From Microbacterium esteraromaticum (lineage in GTDB: Bacteria; Actinomycetota; Actinomycetes; Actinomycetales; Microbacteriaceae): a stretch of 64,000 nucleotides of DNA. The stretch's first letter is position 1; each line of letters begins with the position of its first letter. Shown piece by piece: positions 56,684 to 64,000 of the stretch. A model generated the notes under the pieces. The model saw only the letters and a list, made by a program, of their open reading frames with translations, ran no database searches and had not been told where the DNA came from. Both the position numbers and the translations under genes were made by a program. The stretch lies in contig NZ_JAEMWU010000001.1 in the NCBI RefSeq assembly GCF_017303215.1, positions 1,054,001-1,118,000 of the forward strand, given 5' to 3'.

Positions 56684-57585
56684 GCGACCCAGACGCACTG
56701 CGGATCAACGCCTACGTGCTCGTCGCTGATCCGAGTTATCTGCGCGAGAGCCTGGGCGCGTATTACTCCAGCGTGGAGCGCATAGTGGTGTCGTACGATC
56801 GCACCGCGACCTCGTGGACGGGCACCCCTTTGCCGATCGAGCAGTGTCTCGAGATCATCTCTGAGGTCGATGTCGAGGGCAAGTGCATACTTGCCCCGGG
56901 CGATTTTGCGCGCCTCGATCACACGCCGCTGGAGAACGATACGCATCAGAGACAGGTGGCACTCGACCAGGCATCGGACGGTGCGGACTGGGTGATGCAG
57001 CTCGATACGGACGAGGTTCTCAGCGACCCGCAGACCTTCTTCGTGATGCTGCGGCGGGCGGCCGCAGCGGGAGCGGGAGGGCTCGACTATCCGGCTCGCT
57101 GGCTCTACACCCGCACGGGACGCGGACGATACCTCGAAGCGAGCAATAGATGGTGGCGACGAGCAGCCTCGTACCCGGGCCCGGTCGCAGTGCGAGCCGG
57201 AACCCGGTTGCGTCACGCGCGTCAGGCCGACGTGCCTCTGTTCCGGGTCGACTTCAGGACACGGAACTCAGACCCGTGGCGCGGGAGGGATTCGCCGGTG
57301 CACACGACTGTGGATGCGTCGCAGGCCATCCTGCACTTCTCTTGGGTGCGCGATCTGGATGTCCTCCGTCGCAAGTTCGGGTGGTCCGGGCACACGCACG
57401 CCATGCGCCCTCCTGCCGTCTTGAGGCGGTGGCTCTGGCGAACGAAGCACCCACTGCTGACGGTGCTGATGACGCCGTTGCGTCGAAAGGGCGACGCGCG
57501 GTATCGGCTCGTGCGTATAGCGGAACCACCGGGCGGCAGCCCGATTCGGGTGGACTACTCGGTGAGGGCAGCGGCGGGTGAATAG
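56680..57585 (+). CDS. Glycosyltransferase-like protein with DxD motif
   Basis: A 301-residue protein with GT-A character. VMQLDTDEVL near residue 110 has the DxD-type metal motif; the start INAYVLVADPSYLRESLGAYY and the segment RIVVSYD are like GT2/GT92-type enzymes that work on surface glycans. HFSWVRDLDVLRRKFG occurs later. The exact family is not certain. The ATG overlaps the preceding stop (ATGA), and the next gene follows after two bases. It probably adds one residue of the repeat unit. Confidence 0.72.
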   Translation: MSDPDALRINAYVLVADPSYLRESLGAYYSSVERIVVSYDRTATSWTGTPLPIEQCLEIISEVDVEGKCILAPGDFARLDHTPLENDTHQRQVALDQASDGADWVMQLDTDEVLSDPQTFFVMLRRAAAAGAGGLDYPARWLYTRTGRGRYLEASNRWWRRAASYPGPVAVRAGTRLRHARQADVPLFRVDFRTRNSDPWRGRDSPVHTTVDASQAILHFSWVRDLDVLRRKFGWSGHTHAMRPPAVLRRWLWRTKHPLLTVLMTPLRRKGDARYRLVRIAEPPGGSPIRVDYSVRAAAGE

Positions 57586-57587
57586 CG

Positions 57588-58421
57588 ATGGGCTTCGCGC
57601 GCCGCGTGAAGCGGCTGACCCGGCACAGTATCGACAACGGTCGACAGCGCCTGGGCGCCGCTGTTGACACGCTCAGGCGAGGCGACAACTCTGTGGTGTG
57701 GGCGCCACAAGCGGGCCTCAGGCTCGGAAACCTGCTGTACTTGTGGCTGCACGCGCATCAACAGTCGGCGATCGGAACACCCGTCGTCGTCGTGGAGACG
57801 CAAGGCATGCAGGATTGGTGGGAACAGTTCCCTGCGCTGCGGTCGTTGAGTGTCACACGGGCAGAAGTCCGGTTCTCAGACCGACGCGAATGGGACGCGA
57901 CCTGGCTTTACCAGCGTTTCGGCGTGGACTTCGAGCGCGCGGAACTTCGGGCGTTCATCCATGACGTGTTCGCGGATCGTGCTGCGGGCGCCGTGGACGA
58001 GAGACTGGTGGTCAACGTTCGGCGCGGAGACTTCTATGGAACGGAGTTCGAGGCGAAGCACGGTTTCGACGTCATCGGCTACACGACGGCGGCAGTGGAG
58101 CGCTTCCCTGCTGAGCAGCGCGTACTGGTCGTCTCAGACGATCCGGAGTGGTGTCGCTGCCACCTCGGAGATCACCTGAGGTCGCGGTTCCGTGACGTCG
58201 AGTACGCCGCTCCCGACCCGCTGCAGAATCTGCTGGCACTCGCCAGCGCGCGGCGGCTCATCGGCGCCAACTCCACGTTCTCGTACTGGGGCGCGTACAT
58301 CGCCGACGCCCTGCATCCCGACGTGGAGATCGTGATGCCCCGCTTTCACGCGCGAATGGCGCACGGCACCGACGCGCACCAGCTCGATCCCAGATGGACT
58401 GCGCTCGCGGGCTTCCACTGA
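57588..58421 (+). CDS. GT11-like (alpha-1,2-fucosyltransferase family) protein
   Basis: A 277-residue protein with two GT11 landmarks: VVNVRRGDFY (the HxRRGDF/Y GDP-binding motif, at about residue 140-148) and LIGANSTFSYWGAYI (the S/N-STFSWW motif). The N-terminal RLGNLLYLWLHAH resembles the family's G-N-x-L-F-x-Y block. Such enzymes add L-fucose or related sugars from GDP donors. No GDP-fucose synthesis gene is in the window, so the donor sugar remains inferred. The gene is last in the plus-strand run and converges on the ABC transporter gene with 12 bases between them. Confidence 0.82.
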   Translation: MGFARRVKRLTRHSIDNGRQRLGAAVDTLRRGDNSVVWAPQAGLRLGNLLYLWLHAHQQSAIGTPVVVVETQGMQDWWEQFPALRSLSVTRAEVRFSDRREWDATWLYQRFGVDFERAELRAFIHDVFADRAAGAVDERLVVNVRRGDFYGTEFEAKHGFDVIGYTTAAVERFPAEQRVLVVSDDPEWCRCHLGDHLRSRFRDVEYAAPDPLQNLLALASARRLIGANSTFSYWGAYIADALHPDVEIVMPRFHARMAHGTDAHQLDPRWTALAGFH

Positions 58422-58433
58422 GTCGGAGCCCGG

Positions 58434-60245
58434 CTACTCGAGCTTTCCCAGCTCCACGAGCCTCGCGAACTCCTCGTTCGCCTGACGCACTTCGTCGAAC
58501 GTGCCACGCGTCGCGATGCGACCCGACTCCAAGAAGATCAGCGTGTCGGCGTTTCGCACGGTCGACAGCCGGTGCGCGACGATCAGCACCGTCATGCTTC
58601 CCCGCAGACGATCCAAGGTCGTCGCGATCTCGTGCTCGGTCGCGTTGTCGAGCGCGCTCGTCGCCTCATCGAGCACCAGCACCCGGGGCCGACGGTACAG
58701 TGCCCGTGCCAGGCCGATGCGCTGGCGCTGCCCTCCCGACAGGCGCACGCCGCGATCGCCGACCATCGTGTCGAATCCGTGCGGCAGGTCCGCGATGAGC
58801 GCATCGAGTTGCGCGACCGAGGCCACTTCCCGCATGCGGTCGGGGTCGATGTCCTTCGGGGCGATGCCGAAGGCGATGTTCGCGGCGACAGTGTCGTCCG
58901 ATAAGAAGACTTCCTGTGGCACGACACCGAGTCCTGAGTACCAGGTCGCCAGATCCTCGTCGATCGGGCGTCCACCGCAGGAGATGGATCCTGAGGTGGG
59001 GGCGAGTAGCCCGAGCACGAGGTCGAGCAGAGTGCTCTTGCCGGCGCCGCTCGAACCGACGAACGCGGTTGTCTCGTTCGCCGGGATGCGCAGCGAGAGT
59101 CCGTCCAGCACCGGGCGGTCCGCGTCGGCGTATTGGAACGTCACGTGGTCGAGCTCGATGTCGCCGCGGTACGGCGCGCCGACCGTCGCGCGCGCGTCGT
59201 GTACACCGTCGGACTCGAGCTCTGCGAGCGCTTCGGTGAAGATGCGGAGTCCGGCGCGTCCCGCGCGCATGGTCCCGACGTTCGCGGTGATGCGGTTGAG
59301 AGTCGGTAGCGCGCGCATGGACGCCGCAGCGAACAGTCCGAGGACGGGCAGGACCTGGTCGGCCTGGCCCGTCGCGAACAACAGCACGGCGATGCCGACG
59401 ATCGCCAGGATGAAGCTGACCTCGAGCAGATACCGCGGGATGTCCGAGAGCACGGCCATCAGCCGAGACTGGTGCGCTCCGTCGAGCTTGGCTCGGCGAT
59501 ATCCGTCGATGAACCGGTCGGCGCTGCCTGTCAGACGGGTCTCGCGAAACCCGTCGAGCCCCGGCATCAGCGATTGCCACGCCCGCAGTCCGGCTTCGGC
59601 GAGGTTCTCTCCGATGCGCAGCTGGCGTCGGCGCAGCACGTGCTGAACGCCGAACACCAAAAGGCCGAAGAGTGCGACCGCGAAAACGGTGACACCGGGT
59701 GAGCTGACCAGGAGCACGGCGACGATCGCGGTGAGAACCAGCGCATCCGTGAACAGCGTCAGCCCGGCCAGCAGTACGCTGGCCGACTGGTTGGTCGCGT
59801 CATTGATGTTGCGGTAGACCGTGCTCAGACTGCGCTGACGGTGCTGACCGTAGGGGGCGAGCACATACCGCCGCATCAGTTCGACCGATGCCAGAGCCGA
59901 CAGTCGCGTCGTGCGACCCAGCAGCCACCAGCGGAAGAGCAAAGAGCCTGCGCTCTTGAAGACGAATGCCAGCGCGACACCACCCGCCACGACGGGAATG
60001 AGGACCTGCAGGTCGGTCGTGCCGAGCAGATCGGCGATGAGTCGGTTCGCGCCCTCCAACGGACCCGACGAGGTGACGAGCTGCATCAGCGGGATCATGG
60101 CGGCCACGCCGACCAGATCGAGCGCGGCGAGAATGACCGAGGCGATCACGGTGGTGACGATCCAGCGTGATGGCTTTGCGCCGGTGACTCTCAGCAGCGC
60201 CAGCATCTGCGCGACTACACCCGGGTTGTTGTGCACGTCAGCCAT
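58434..60245 (-). CDS. ABC exporter with fused membrane and ATPase domains (PglK/flippase-like candidate)
   Basis: A 603-residue half-transporter that should work as a homodimer. Residues ~20-330 hold six helices in the type-1 exporter pattern, and the ATPase domain has VGSSGAGKSTLL, GVVPQEVFL (Q loop), [27 protein letters not shown] and VAHRLSTVR (H loop). The ATG at 60245 is preceded by AGGGG; the longer frame extends into the divergent promoter region. PglK-type flippases of this design move lipid-linked oligosaccharides across the membrane. No Wzx flippase is seen in the visible cluster, so this protein is the best candidate. Lipid or peptide export is an alternative. Confidence 0.88.
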   Translation of the reverse strand: MADVHNNPGVVAQMLALLRVTGAKPSRWIVTTVIASVILAALDLVGVAAMIPLMQLVTSSGPLEGANRLIADLLGTTDLQVLIPVVAGGVALAFVFKSAGSLLFRWWLLGRTTRLSALASVELMRRYVLAPYGQHRQRSLSTVYRNINDATNQSASVLLAGLTLFTDALVLTAIVAVLLVSSPGVTVFAVALFGLLVFGVQHVLRRRQLRIGENLAEAGLRAWQSLMPGLDGFRETRLTGSADRFIDGYRRAKLDGAHQSRLMAVLSDIPRYLLEVSFILAIVGIAVLLFATGQADQVLPVLGLFAAASMRALPTLNRITANVGTMRAGRAGLRIFTEALAELESDGVHDARATVGAPYRGDIELDHVTFQYADADRPVLDGLSLRIPANETTAFVGSSGAGKSTLLDLVLGLLAPTSGSISCGGRPIDEDLATWYSGLGVVPQEVFLSDDTVAANIAFGIAPKDIDPDRMREVASVAQLDALIADLPHGFDTMVGDRGVRLSGGQRQRIGLARALYRRPRVLVLDEATSALDNATEHEIATTLDRLRGSMTVLIVAHRLSTVRNADTLIFLESGRIATRGTFDEVRQANEEFARLVELGKLE

Positions 60246-60390
60246 CCCGGAACCCCTACATCTCGCGGCATCACGGGGTTTCCGTGGGCCTTGCCATACG
60301 CTAGCATTGTCGCGTTGGCGCGGCCGCGTCATGGGATTCTGCATCACGCACTGGGGCAAACGGCGGGATGCATGACACTGGGGGCATCAC

Positions 60391-60852
60391 ATGTCTGAAA
60401 CCGAACAGAACGGCATCAGCCGGCGCACGGTGACCAAGGCTATGGCCTGGGCAGTTCCGGCTGTGGCCGTCGCATCGACGGTACCGACGGCAGCCGCGTC
60501 GTGCATTCCGACAATCAGTCTGGGGCCGGGTAGCTGTAAGTGTCCGGGGCAGAGCACCAACAGCCCCTGGTACTACTTCCTCCGCGTGTGCGCAGGCGGA
60601 ACGGCCTGCCCGATCGGATCGCTGACGATCACGATCACGAAGGTTGTGTCGAACAGTGGCATCACCATCTGGCAAGGCTCCGAGCAGGTCGGCGTCGACG
60701 GTTGCGTGATCATCCAAGGAAGTTCGTCGAATAGCGCGAACTTCCTCGACATCTACTACAGCATCGACGGTGACGCGCAGAGCCCGACTCGCGTCAACGC
60801 CCCGCCGGACTGCGACAAGACCCCCGACCCGATCGGACGTTGCGCGCGCTGA
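60391..60852 (+). CDS. Tat-exported small cysteine-rich protein
   Basis: A 153-residue protein with a twin-arginine signal: SRRTVTKAMAWAVPAVAVA, with an AAA-type cleavage region at about residue 35. The mature part (about 118 residues) has eight cysteines, an even number that fits four disulphides, and is rich in Ser, Gly, Ile and Val (LTITITKVVSNSGITIW), suggesting a small beta-rich domain. Other actinobacteria have similarly signalled secreted proteins of unknown role. It stands alone on the plus strand between minus-strand polysaccharide genes, starting 145 bases from the ABC exporter start. No family is recognised. Confidence 0.72.
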   Translation: MSETEQNGISRRTVTKAMAWAVPAVAVASTVPTAAASCIPTISLGPGSCKCPGQSTNSPWYYFLRVCAGGTACPIGSLTITITKVVSNSGITIWQGSEQVGVDGCVIIQGSSSNSANFLDIYYSIDGDAQSPTRVNAPPDCDKTPDPIGRCAR

Positions 60853-60886
60853 TCGCGAGGAAGCTCCTGCGATGCGCGCGCGGGAG

Positions 60887-62026
60887 CTACCGCCGGTCGG
60901 ACGTCGGCGTGATGAGTTTCTCGAAGACTTCGCGGAGCTGATCCACCCGATCCGTCCAGCCCGCCGAAGCCAGGGCATCGGTTGAGGCCATGGCTTCAAG
61001 GGAGTCCGCCGCGAGGCGAGCAAGGAGGTCGGCGACCTCACCGGAGAACGACGACGACGCATTGCCGACGACAACGTTCGGTGCGTCTCGGAACCCCGCG
61101 ACCGGCGTCGACACGACCGGCTTGCCGACGGCCTGATACTCATAGAGCTTGATCGGGTCGAGGCTCTCGGTGAAGTCGGTCACCACGTGCGGCACAACGA
61201 GCACGTCGGCGTGTTGCAGATACGCCGGCACCGCATCGCGAGGCTTGGCCCCGAGCACCACGACGCCGTTCCTCTGCAAGGCTGCGGTGTCTTCGACGCC
61301 CAGGGCGTTCGGTCCGACGAGCACCAGTGTGCCCTCCGCGCCCAGCGCTCGGGCGGTCTCGACACACAGCTCCACATCCAACCGGTCGCGGTGCAGAGTC
61401 CCGACGTACACCGCGGTGCGTCCTGCGGGCAGATCAGCCGGCCGTTCCATCGGCACCCGGTAGCGCTCCACATCGACCGCGTTGCGCACCAGCACGATGT
61501 CATCACGCTGGCCGCTCTTGCGGCGCACCAACTCCGGCGAGCAGGCAACCACGCTTGCCGCGTGCTGCAACAACCACTCTTCGCCACCGACCAACCGTGC
61601 GCGCTCGGCATCCGGACGATCGGCGACCACCCAGTCGTCAGTCATGTCGTACAGCGTCGGCCAGTCGGTCAGCTGCGCAACGGCGGCAGCGCCCGGATCG
61701 TTGATCCACAGCAGCGGCTGACTCATACCGAGTCGCTGCGCCGCACGAATCACGGCCCGAGCGATCCGGGCATCCGCCGCACGATCCACCCGTCGGGGCA
61801 GGGGCTTGACCGGACGGAACGTCCACAGCCGCTCCATCACCTCACGCGGCGCGTGCCCGAACGAGGGCCGTGACCCGCCGCGCACGGCGTGCAGCGGGTC
61901 ATCCGATGGCTCGACGAACAGCACGCGCAGCTCGGGGTCACGCGCGAGCAGCCCCGACACCAGGTACTGATTGCGCCGCCAGACGTCGTCCCACGCCTCG
62001 AGTGACACCACGACAAGATCGGTCAT
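60887..62026 (-). CDS. Glycosyltransferase (GT4-like)
   Basis: A 379-residue GT-B transferase. AVYVGTLHRDRLDVELCVETA marks the start of the donor domain, and DPIKLYEYQAVGKPVVSTPVAG is the nucleotide-sugar binding region typical of GT4/GT1-like enzymes that lack the classical E-x7-E spacing. The N-terminal half has VSLEAWDDVWRRNQYLVSGL and LYDMTDDWV. It is the last gene of a minus-strand run of three transferases; its start overlaps the preceding stop (ATGA). Confidence 0.88.
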   Translation of the reverse strand: MTDLVVVSLEAWDDVWRRNQYLVSGLLARDPELRVLFVEPSDDPLHAVRGGSRPSFGHAPREVMERLWTFRPVKPLPRRVDRAADARIARAVIRAAQRLGMSQPLLWINDPGAAAVAQLTDWPTLYDMTDDWVVADRPDAERARLVGGEEWLLQHAASVVACSPELVRRKSGQRDDIVLVRNAVDVERYRVPMERPADLPAGRTAVYVGTLHRDRLDVELCVETARALGAEGTLVLVGPNALGVEDTAALQRNGVVVLGAKPRDAVPAYLQHADVLVVPHVVTDFTESLDPIKLYEYQAVGKPVVSTPVAGFRDAPNVVVGNASSSFSGEVADLLARLAADSLEAMASTDALASAGWTDRVDQLREVFEKLITPTSDRR

Positions 62027-63060
62027 CGACGTTCTCCCGCGATTGCGGCGCGGTAGACCGCCTCGGTCTGATCAGCCTGCGCGCGCAACGTGAACCTGCT
62101 GCGTTGCACGGCTCGTTGTGCGGCGCCCAGTTCGTCGCGCCGCTGCGCGTCTGATGCCAACTCCCGCAACCGTAAAGCCGCCCCGTCGACGTCTGCGGCA
62201 GCGAACAGCGCGCCACCCTCGACGCCTCCGATCGTGTCGAGGTGCCCTCCCGCCGCGCTCGCGACAACCGGTAGTCCCGACGCCATCGCCTCGATGACGG
62301 TCAGCCCGAGTCCCTCGTTCGGCGTCGTCGCCACGAGCATTCCCGACGTCTGCATCAGGTGCGGCAGATCGTCTCGAAAGCCGAGAAAATCGACGGCGTC
62401 CGCAATGTCCAGCTCGGCGACGAGCGCGCGCAACTCGGCCTCCTGCGCCCCGATACCCGCGATCTGCAACGTCCACCCATCGGCGGCGACCCCCGACGCC
62501 GCGAATGCTCGGATGCCCAGCGCGGTCTGCTTCTCGGGCTGCAGTCGCTGCGCCATCAGCACCGTTCGCGTGCGTTCGAGGCCGGAGAGTTCTACCGGAT
62601 CCACCCCGGAGTGCACGACTGTCGACGGCACGTGGATCGAGTCGGCGACGGCGCGGCTGATCGCGATCTCGGCATCCAGCATCCGCTCCACCACGCGATA
62701 CGGCAGCCCCGGTCCGCGGGTTCCGCGACGCAGTGCAAAGTGCCGCGTCGACACCAACGCAGCCTGTCGCGGACCGCCAAGGCGACTTGTCGCCGCTGCG
62801 ATGTCGGCGGCGGTCATATGCGAGTTGACGACGTCGACGTCGATCGAGCGGATCGCTTTCACCGCCGCGCGGATGCTCGTCACCGGCACGAACCGTACGC
62901 CCGCGTCGCGCAGGGGACCGGCCAGCGCATCGGACGCACCACCGGCGACGAACACGTCGTGCCCGTCGGTGGCCTGCACGATCGCCAGGCGACGTACGAA
63001 CTGCTCGACCCCTGCGAACCGGTCCGAGACGATCACGTGCAGAATCCGCAGAGGCGTCAT
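62023..63060 (-). CDS. Glycosyltransferase family 4 protein
   Basis: A 345-residue GT4 protein from the ATG at 63060. LRILHVIVSDRFAGVEQFVRRL starts the acceptor domain; LMAQRLQPEKQTALGIRAF and TTPNEGLGLTVIEAMASGLPVV, with the E-x7-E pair, form the donor domain. A longer frame to 63282 overlaps the upstream gene and has no family character. Four-base overlaps at both ends tie it to its neighbours in one operon. Confidence 0.92.
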   Translation of the reverse strand: MTPLRILHVIVSDRFAGVEQFVRRLAIVQATDGHDVFVAGGASDALAGPLRDAGVRFVPVTSIRAAVKAIRSIDVDVVNSHMTAADIAAATSRLGGPRQAALVSTRHFALRRGTRGPGLPYRVVERMLDAEIAISRAVADSIHVPSTVVHSGVDPVELSGLERTRTVLMAQRLQPEKQTALGIRAFAASGVAADGWTLQIAGIGAQEAELRALVAELDIADAVDFLGFRDDLPHLMQTSGMLVATTPNEGLGLTVIEAMASGLPVVASAAGGHLDTIGGVEGGALFAAADVDGAALRLRELASDAQRRDELGAAQRAVQRSRFTLRAQADQTEAVYRAAIAGERR

Positions 63061-64000
63061 GAGGCAGCCCGCCCGGCACGCTCGGGCGCCACACGTTCGA
63101 GTAGCGTGACGTACTGCTCGGCCGTGGCCCGCCACGACAGGTGCTCGACGCTCGCCCGGCAGGCCTCGTGCCAGTCCGCGACGTCCGTCGCGGCGATGCG
63201 CTCCATGGCGTCGGCGAAGGCCGCCGCCGAGCGCTCGACCAGGTAGCCGTTCTCGCCGTCCGCGATCACATCGGGCGCGCACCCCACCGGCGCCGAGATC
63301 ACCGGCACACCGCTAGCGAGTGCCTCGGTGATCACCAAACCGTACGACTCGTAGACGCTCGGGAAGACGAACATGTCGGATGCCGCGAAGTAGGCCGGCA
63401 GGTCGGATCGCGGCCCTACGAACAGCACTCGATCGGCGACGCCGGCTGCCTCGGCGCGCTTGCGCATCCGCTCGATGGCCGATGCATACCCGCCGACGAT
63501 CAGCAGCAGCACGGTGGGCGCGTGCACGAGCGCGTCGATCGCGATGGGCACGCCCTTGCGGTCGAGCTCGTGCCCGATGAACAGCGCCACGCGGTGCTCG
63601 TCGTCGAGGTTCAACGCGGCACGCGCCTGCGCCCGCTGCTCGAACGTCGGGGGAGCGAAACGGTCGAGGTCGACGCCATGGGGAATCACGGTCACCGGGG
63701 GCGCGACCCGGCCGTACACGTCGCGCAGCACGTCGACCTCGCGGTCGGTGAGCGCGACGATGCCACGGTGCGCGTGCCCTCGGTAGCGCAGGCGATCACG
63801 CACGAACGTGAAGGTATGCAGGGGATTGCGCAGCATCCGCCACACGGTGTCGCCGCGGGCGCGCATCGCCGCCATCACCACCCCGTGGTTGACGTAGAGA
63901 TCGCCGGTCATCACCGCGTTGTGGCAGATCGAGACCGCGCCGGGCCGCTCGGCGAGGAATCGCTTGGCCTTGCGCGTGCCGGCGATCGAGAAGTCGATGG
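63057..64000 (-). CDS. Glycosyltransferase family 4 protein, 5' end outside the window
   Basis: The frame is open to the right edge, with 314 residues visible. The donor domain shows VALFIGHELDRKGVPIAIDAL, VLFVGPRSDLPAYFAASDMF and PSVYESYGLVITEALASGVPV, the GT4 E-x7-E motif. The GTG near 63914 is not the true start, because coding-like sequence (SICHNAVMTGDLYVNHG) continues upstream. The stop overlaps the start of the next transferase gene by four bases. Confidence 0.9.
   Translation of the reverse strand, partial: IDFSIAGTRKAKRFLAERPGAVSICHNAVMTGDLYVNHGVVMAAMRARGDTVWRMLRNPLHTFTFVRDRLRYRGHAHRGIVALTDREVDVLRDVYGRVAPPVTVIPHGVDLDRFAPPTFEQRAQARAALNLDDEHRVALFIGHELDRKGVPIAIDALVHAPTVLLLIVGGYASAIERMRKRAEAAGVADRVLFVGPRSDLPAYFAASDMFVFPSVYESYGLVITEALASGVPVISAPVGCAPDVIADGENGYLVERSAAAFADAMERIAATDVADWHEACRASVEHLSWRATAEQYVTLLERVAPERAGRAAS

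Overview
The window reads as chromosome of a high-GC actinobacterium, most likely Microbacteriaceae and Microbacterium-like. The basis is very high GC with strong third-position GC, actinobacterial RpoB/RpoC, an rplM-rpsI-glmM order, TANNNT -10 boxes placed directly before start codons, and gene families typical of that group. This is inference from content; no alignment was run. No phage, transposase, CRISPR array or rRNA gene was seen.

Layout. 1-9320: 3' end of a menE-like ligase, a methyltransferase, a histidine kinase/response regulator pair next to a MacB/FtsX-type ABC transporter, a ComB-family phosphatase, a small DUF3054-like membrane protein, then SprT-like, TPR-like and spermidine-synthase-like genes on the minus strand. 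9428-20549: two uptake operons, one for a sugar (lipoprotein, two permeases, NagZ-like GH3 enzyme, RpiR regulator) and one for peptides (lipoprotein, DppB/DppC-like permeases, fused double ATPase). Together they suggest salvage of amino sugars and peptides, possibly from cell wall. 20588-28229: rpoB-rpoC between a clear promoter and a strong terminator. 28436-35892: PfkB kinase, tRNA-Tyr, a possible 53-residue protein, a BASS-type transporter, a zinc-finger FBP protein, enoyl-CoA hydratase, a membrane protein with inositol-phosphatase-like partner, an M23 peptidase, tRNA-Thr and tRNA-Met. 35966-41545: a three-gene SMC-like complex (JetA/MksF, JetB/MksE, JetC/MksB) without the JetD/MksG nuclease next to it. 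41755-45900: truA, an EEP-fold hydrolase, rplM-rpsI and glmM. 45996-64000: an exopolysaccharide cluster with O-antigen ligase/polymerase-like protein, Wzz/BY-kinase, many glycosyltransferases (GT4, GT2, GT14-like, GT11-like), pyruvyltransferase, acyltransferase, a QueC-like PP-loop enzyme, an ABC exporter/flippase candidate and a Tat-exported cysteine-rich protein. The cluster runs off the right edge.

Points most worth a second look: the Jet/Mks operon lacking JetD, with a long palindrome in its place; at least five intergenic palindromes of similar design but different sequence; Asn in RpoB at the E. coli 526 position; a PP-loop enzyme of unknown substrate in the polysaccharide cluster; at least eleven genes that look leaderless by the same geometry; and apparent over-use of the hexamer GGATGC/GCATCC.
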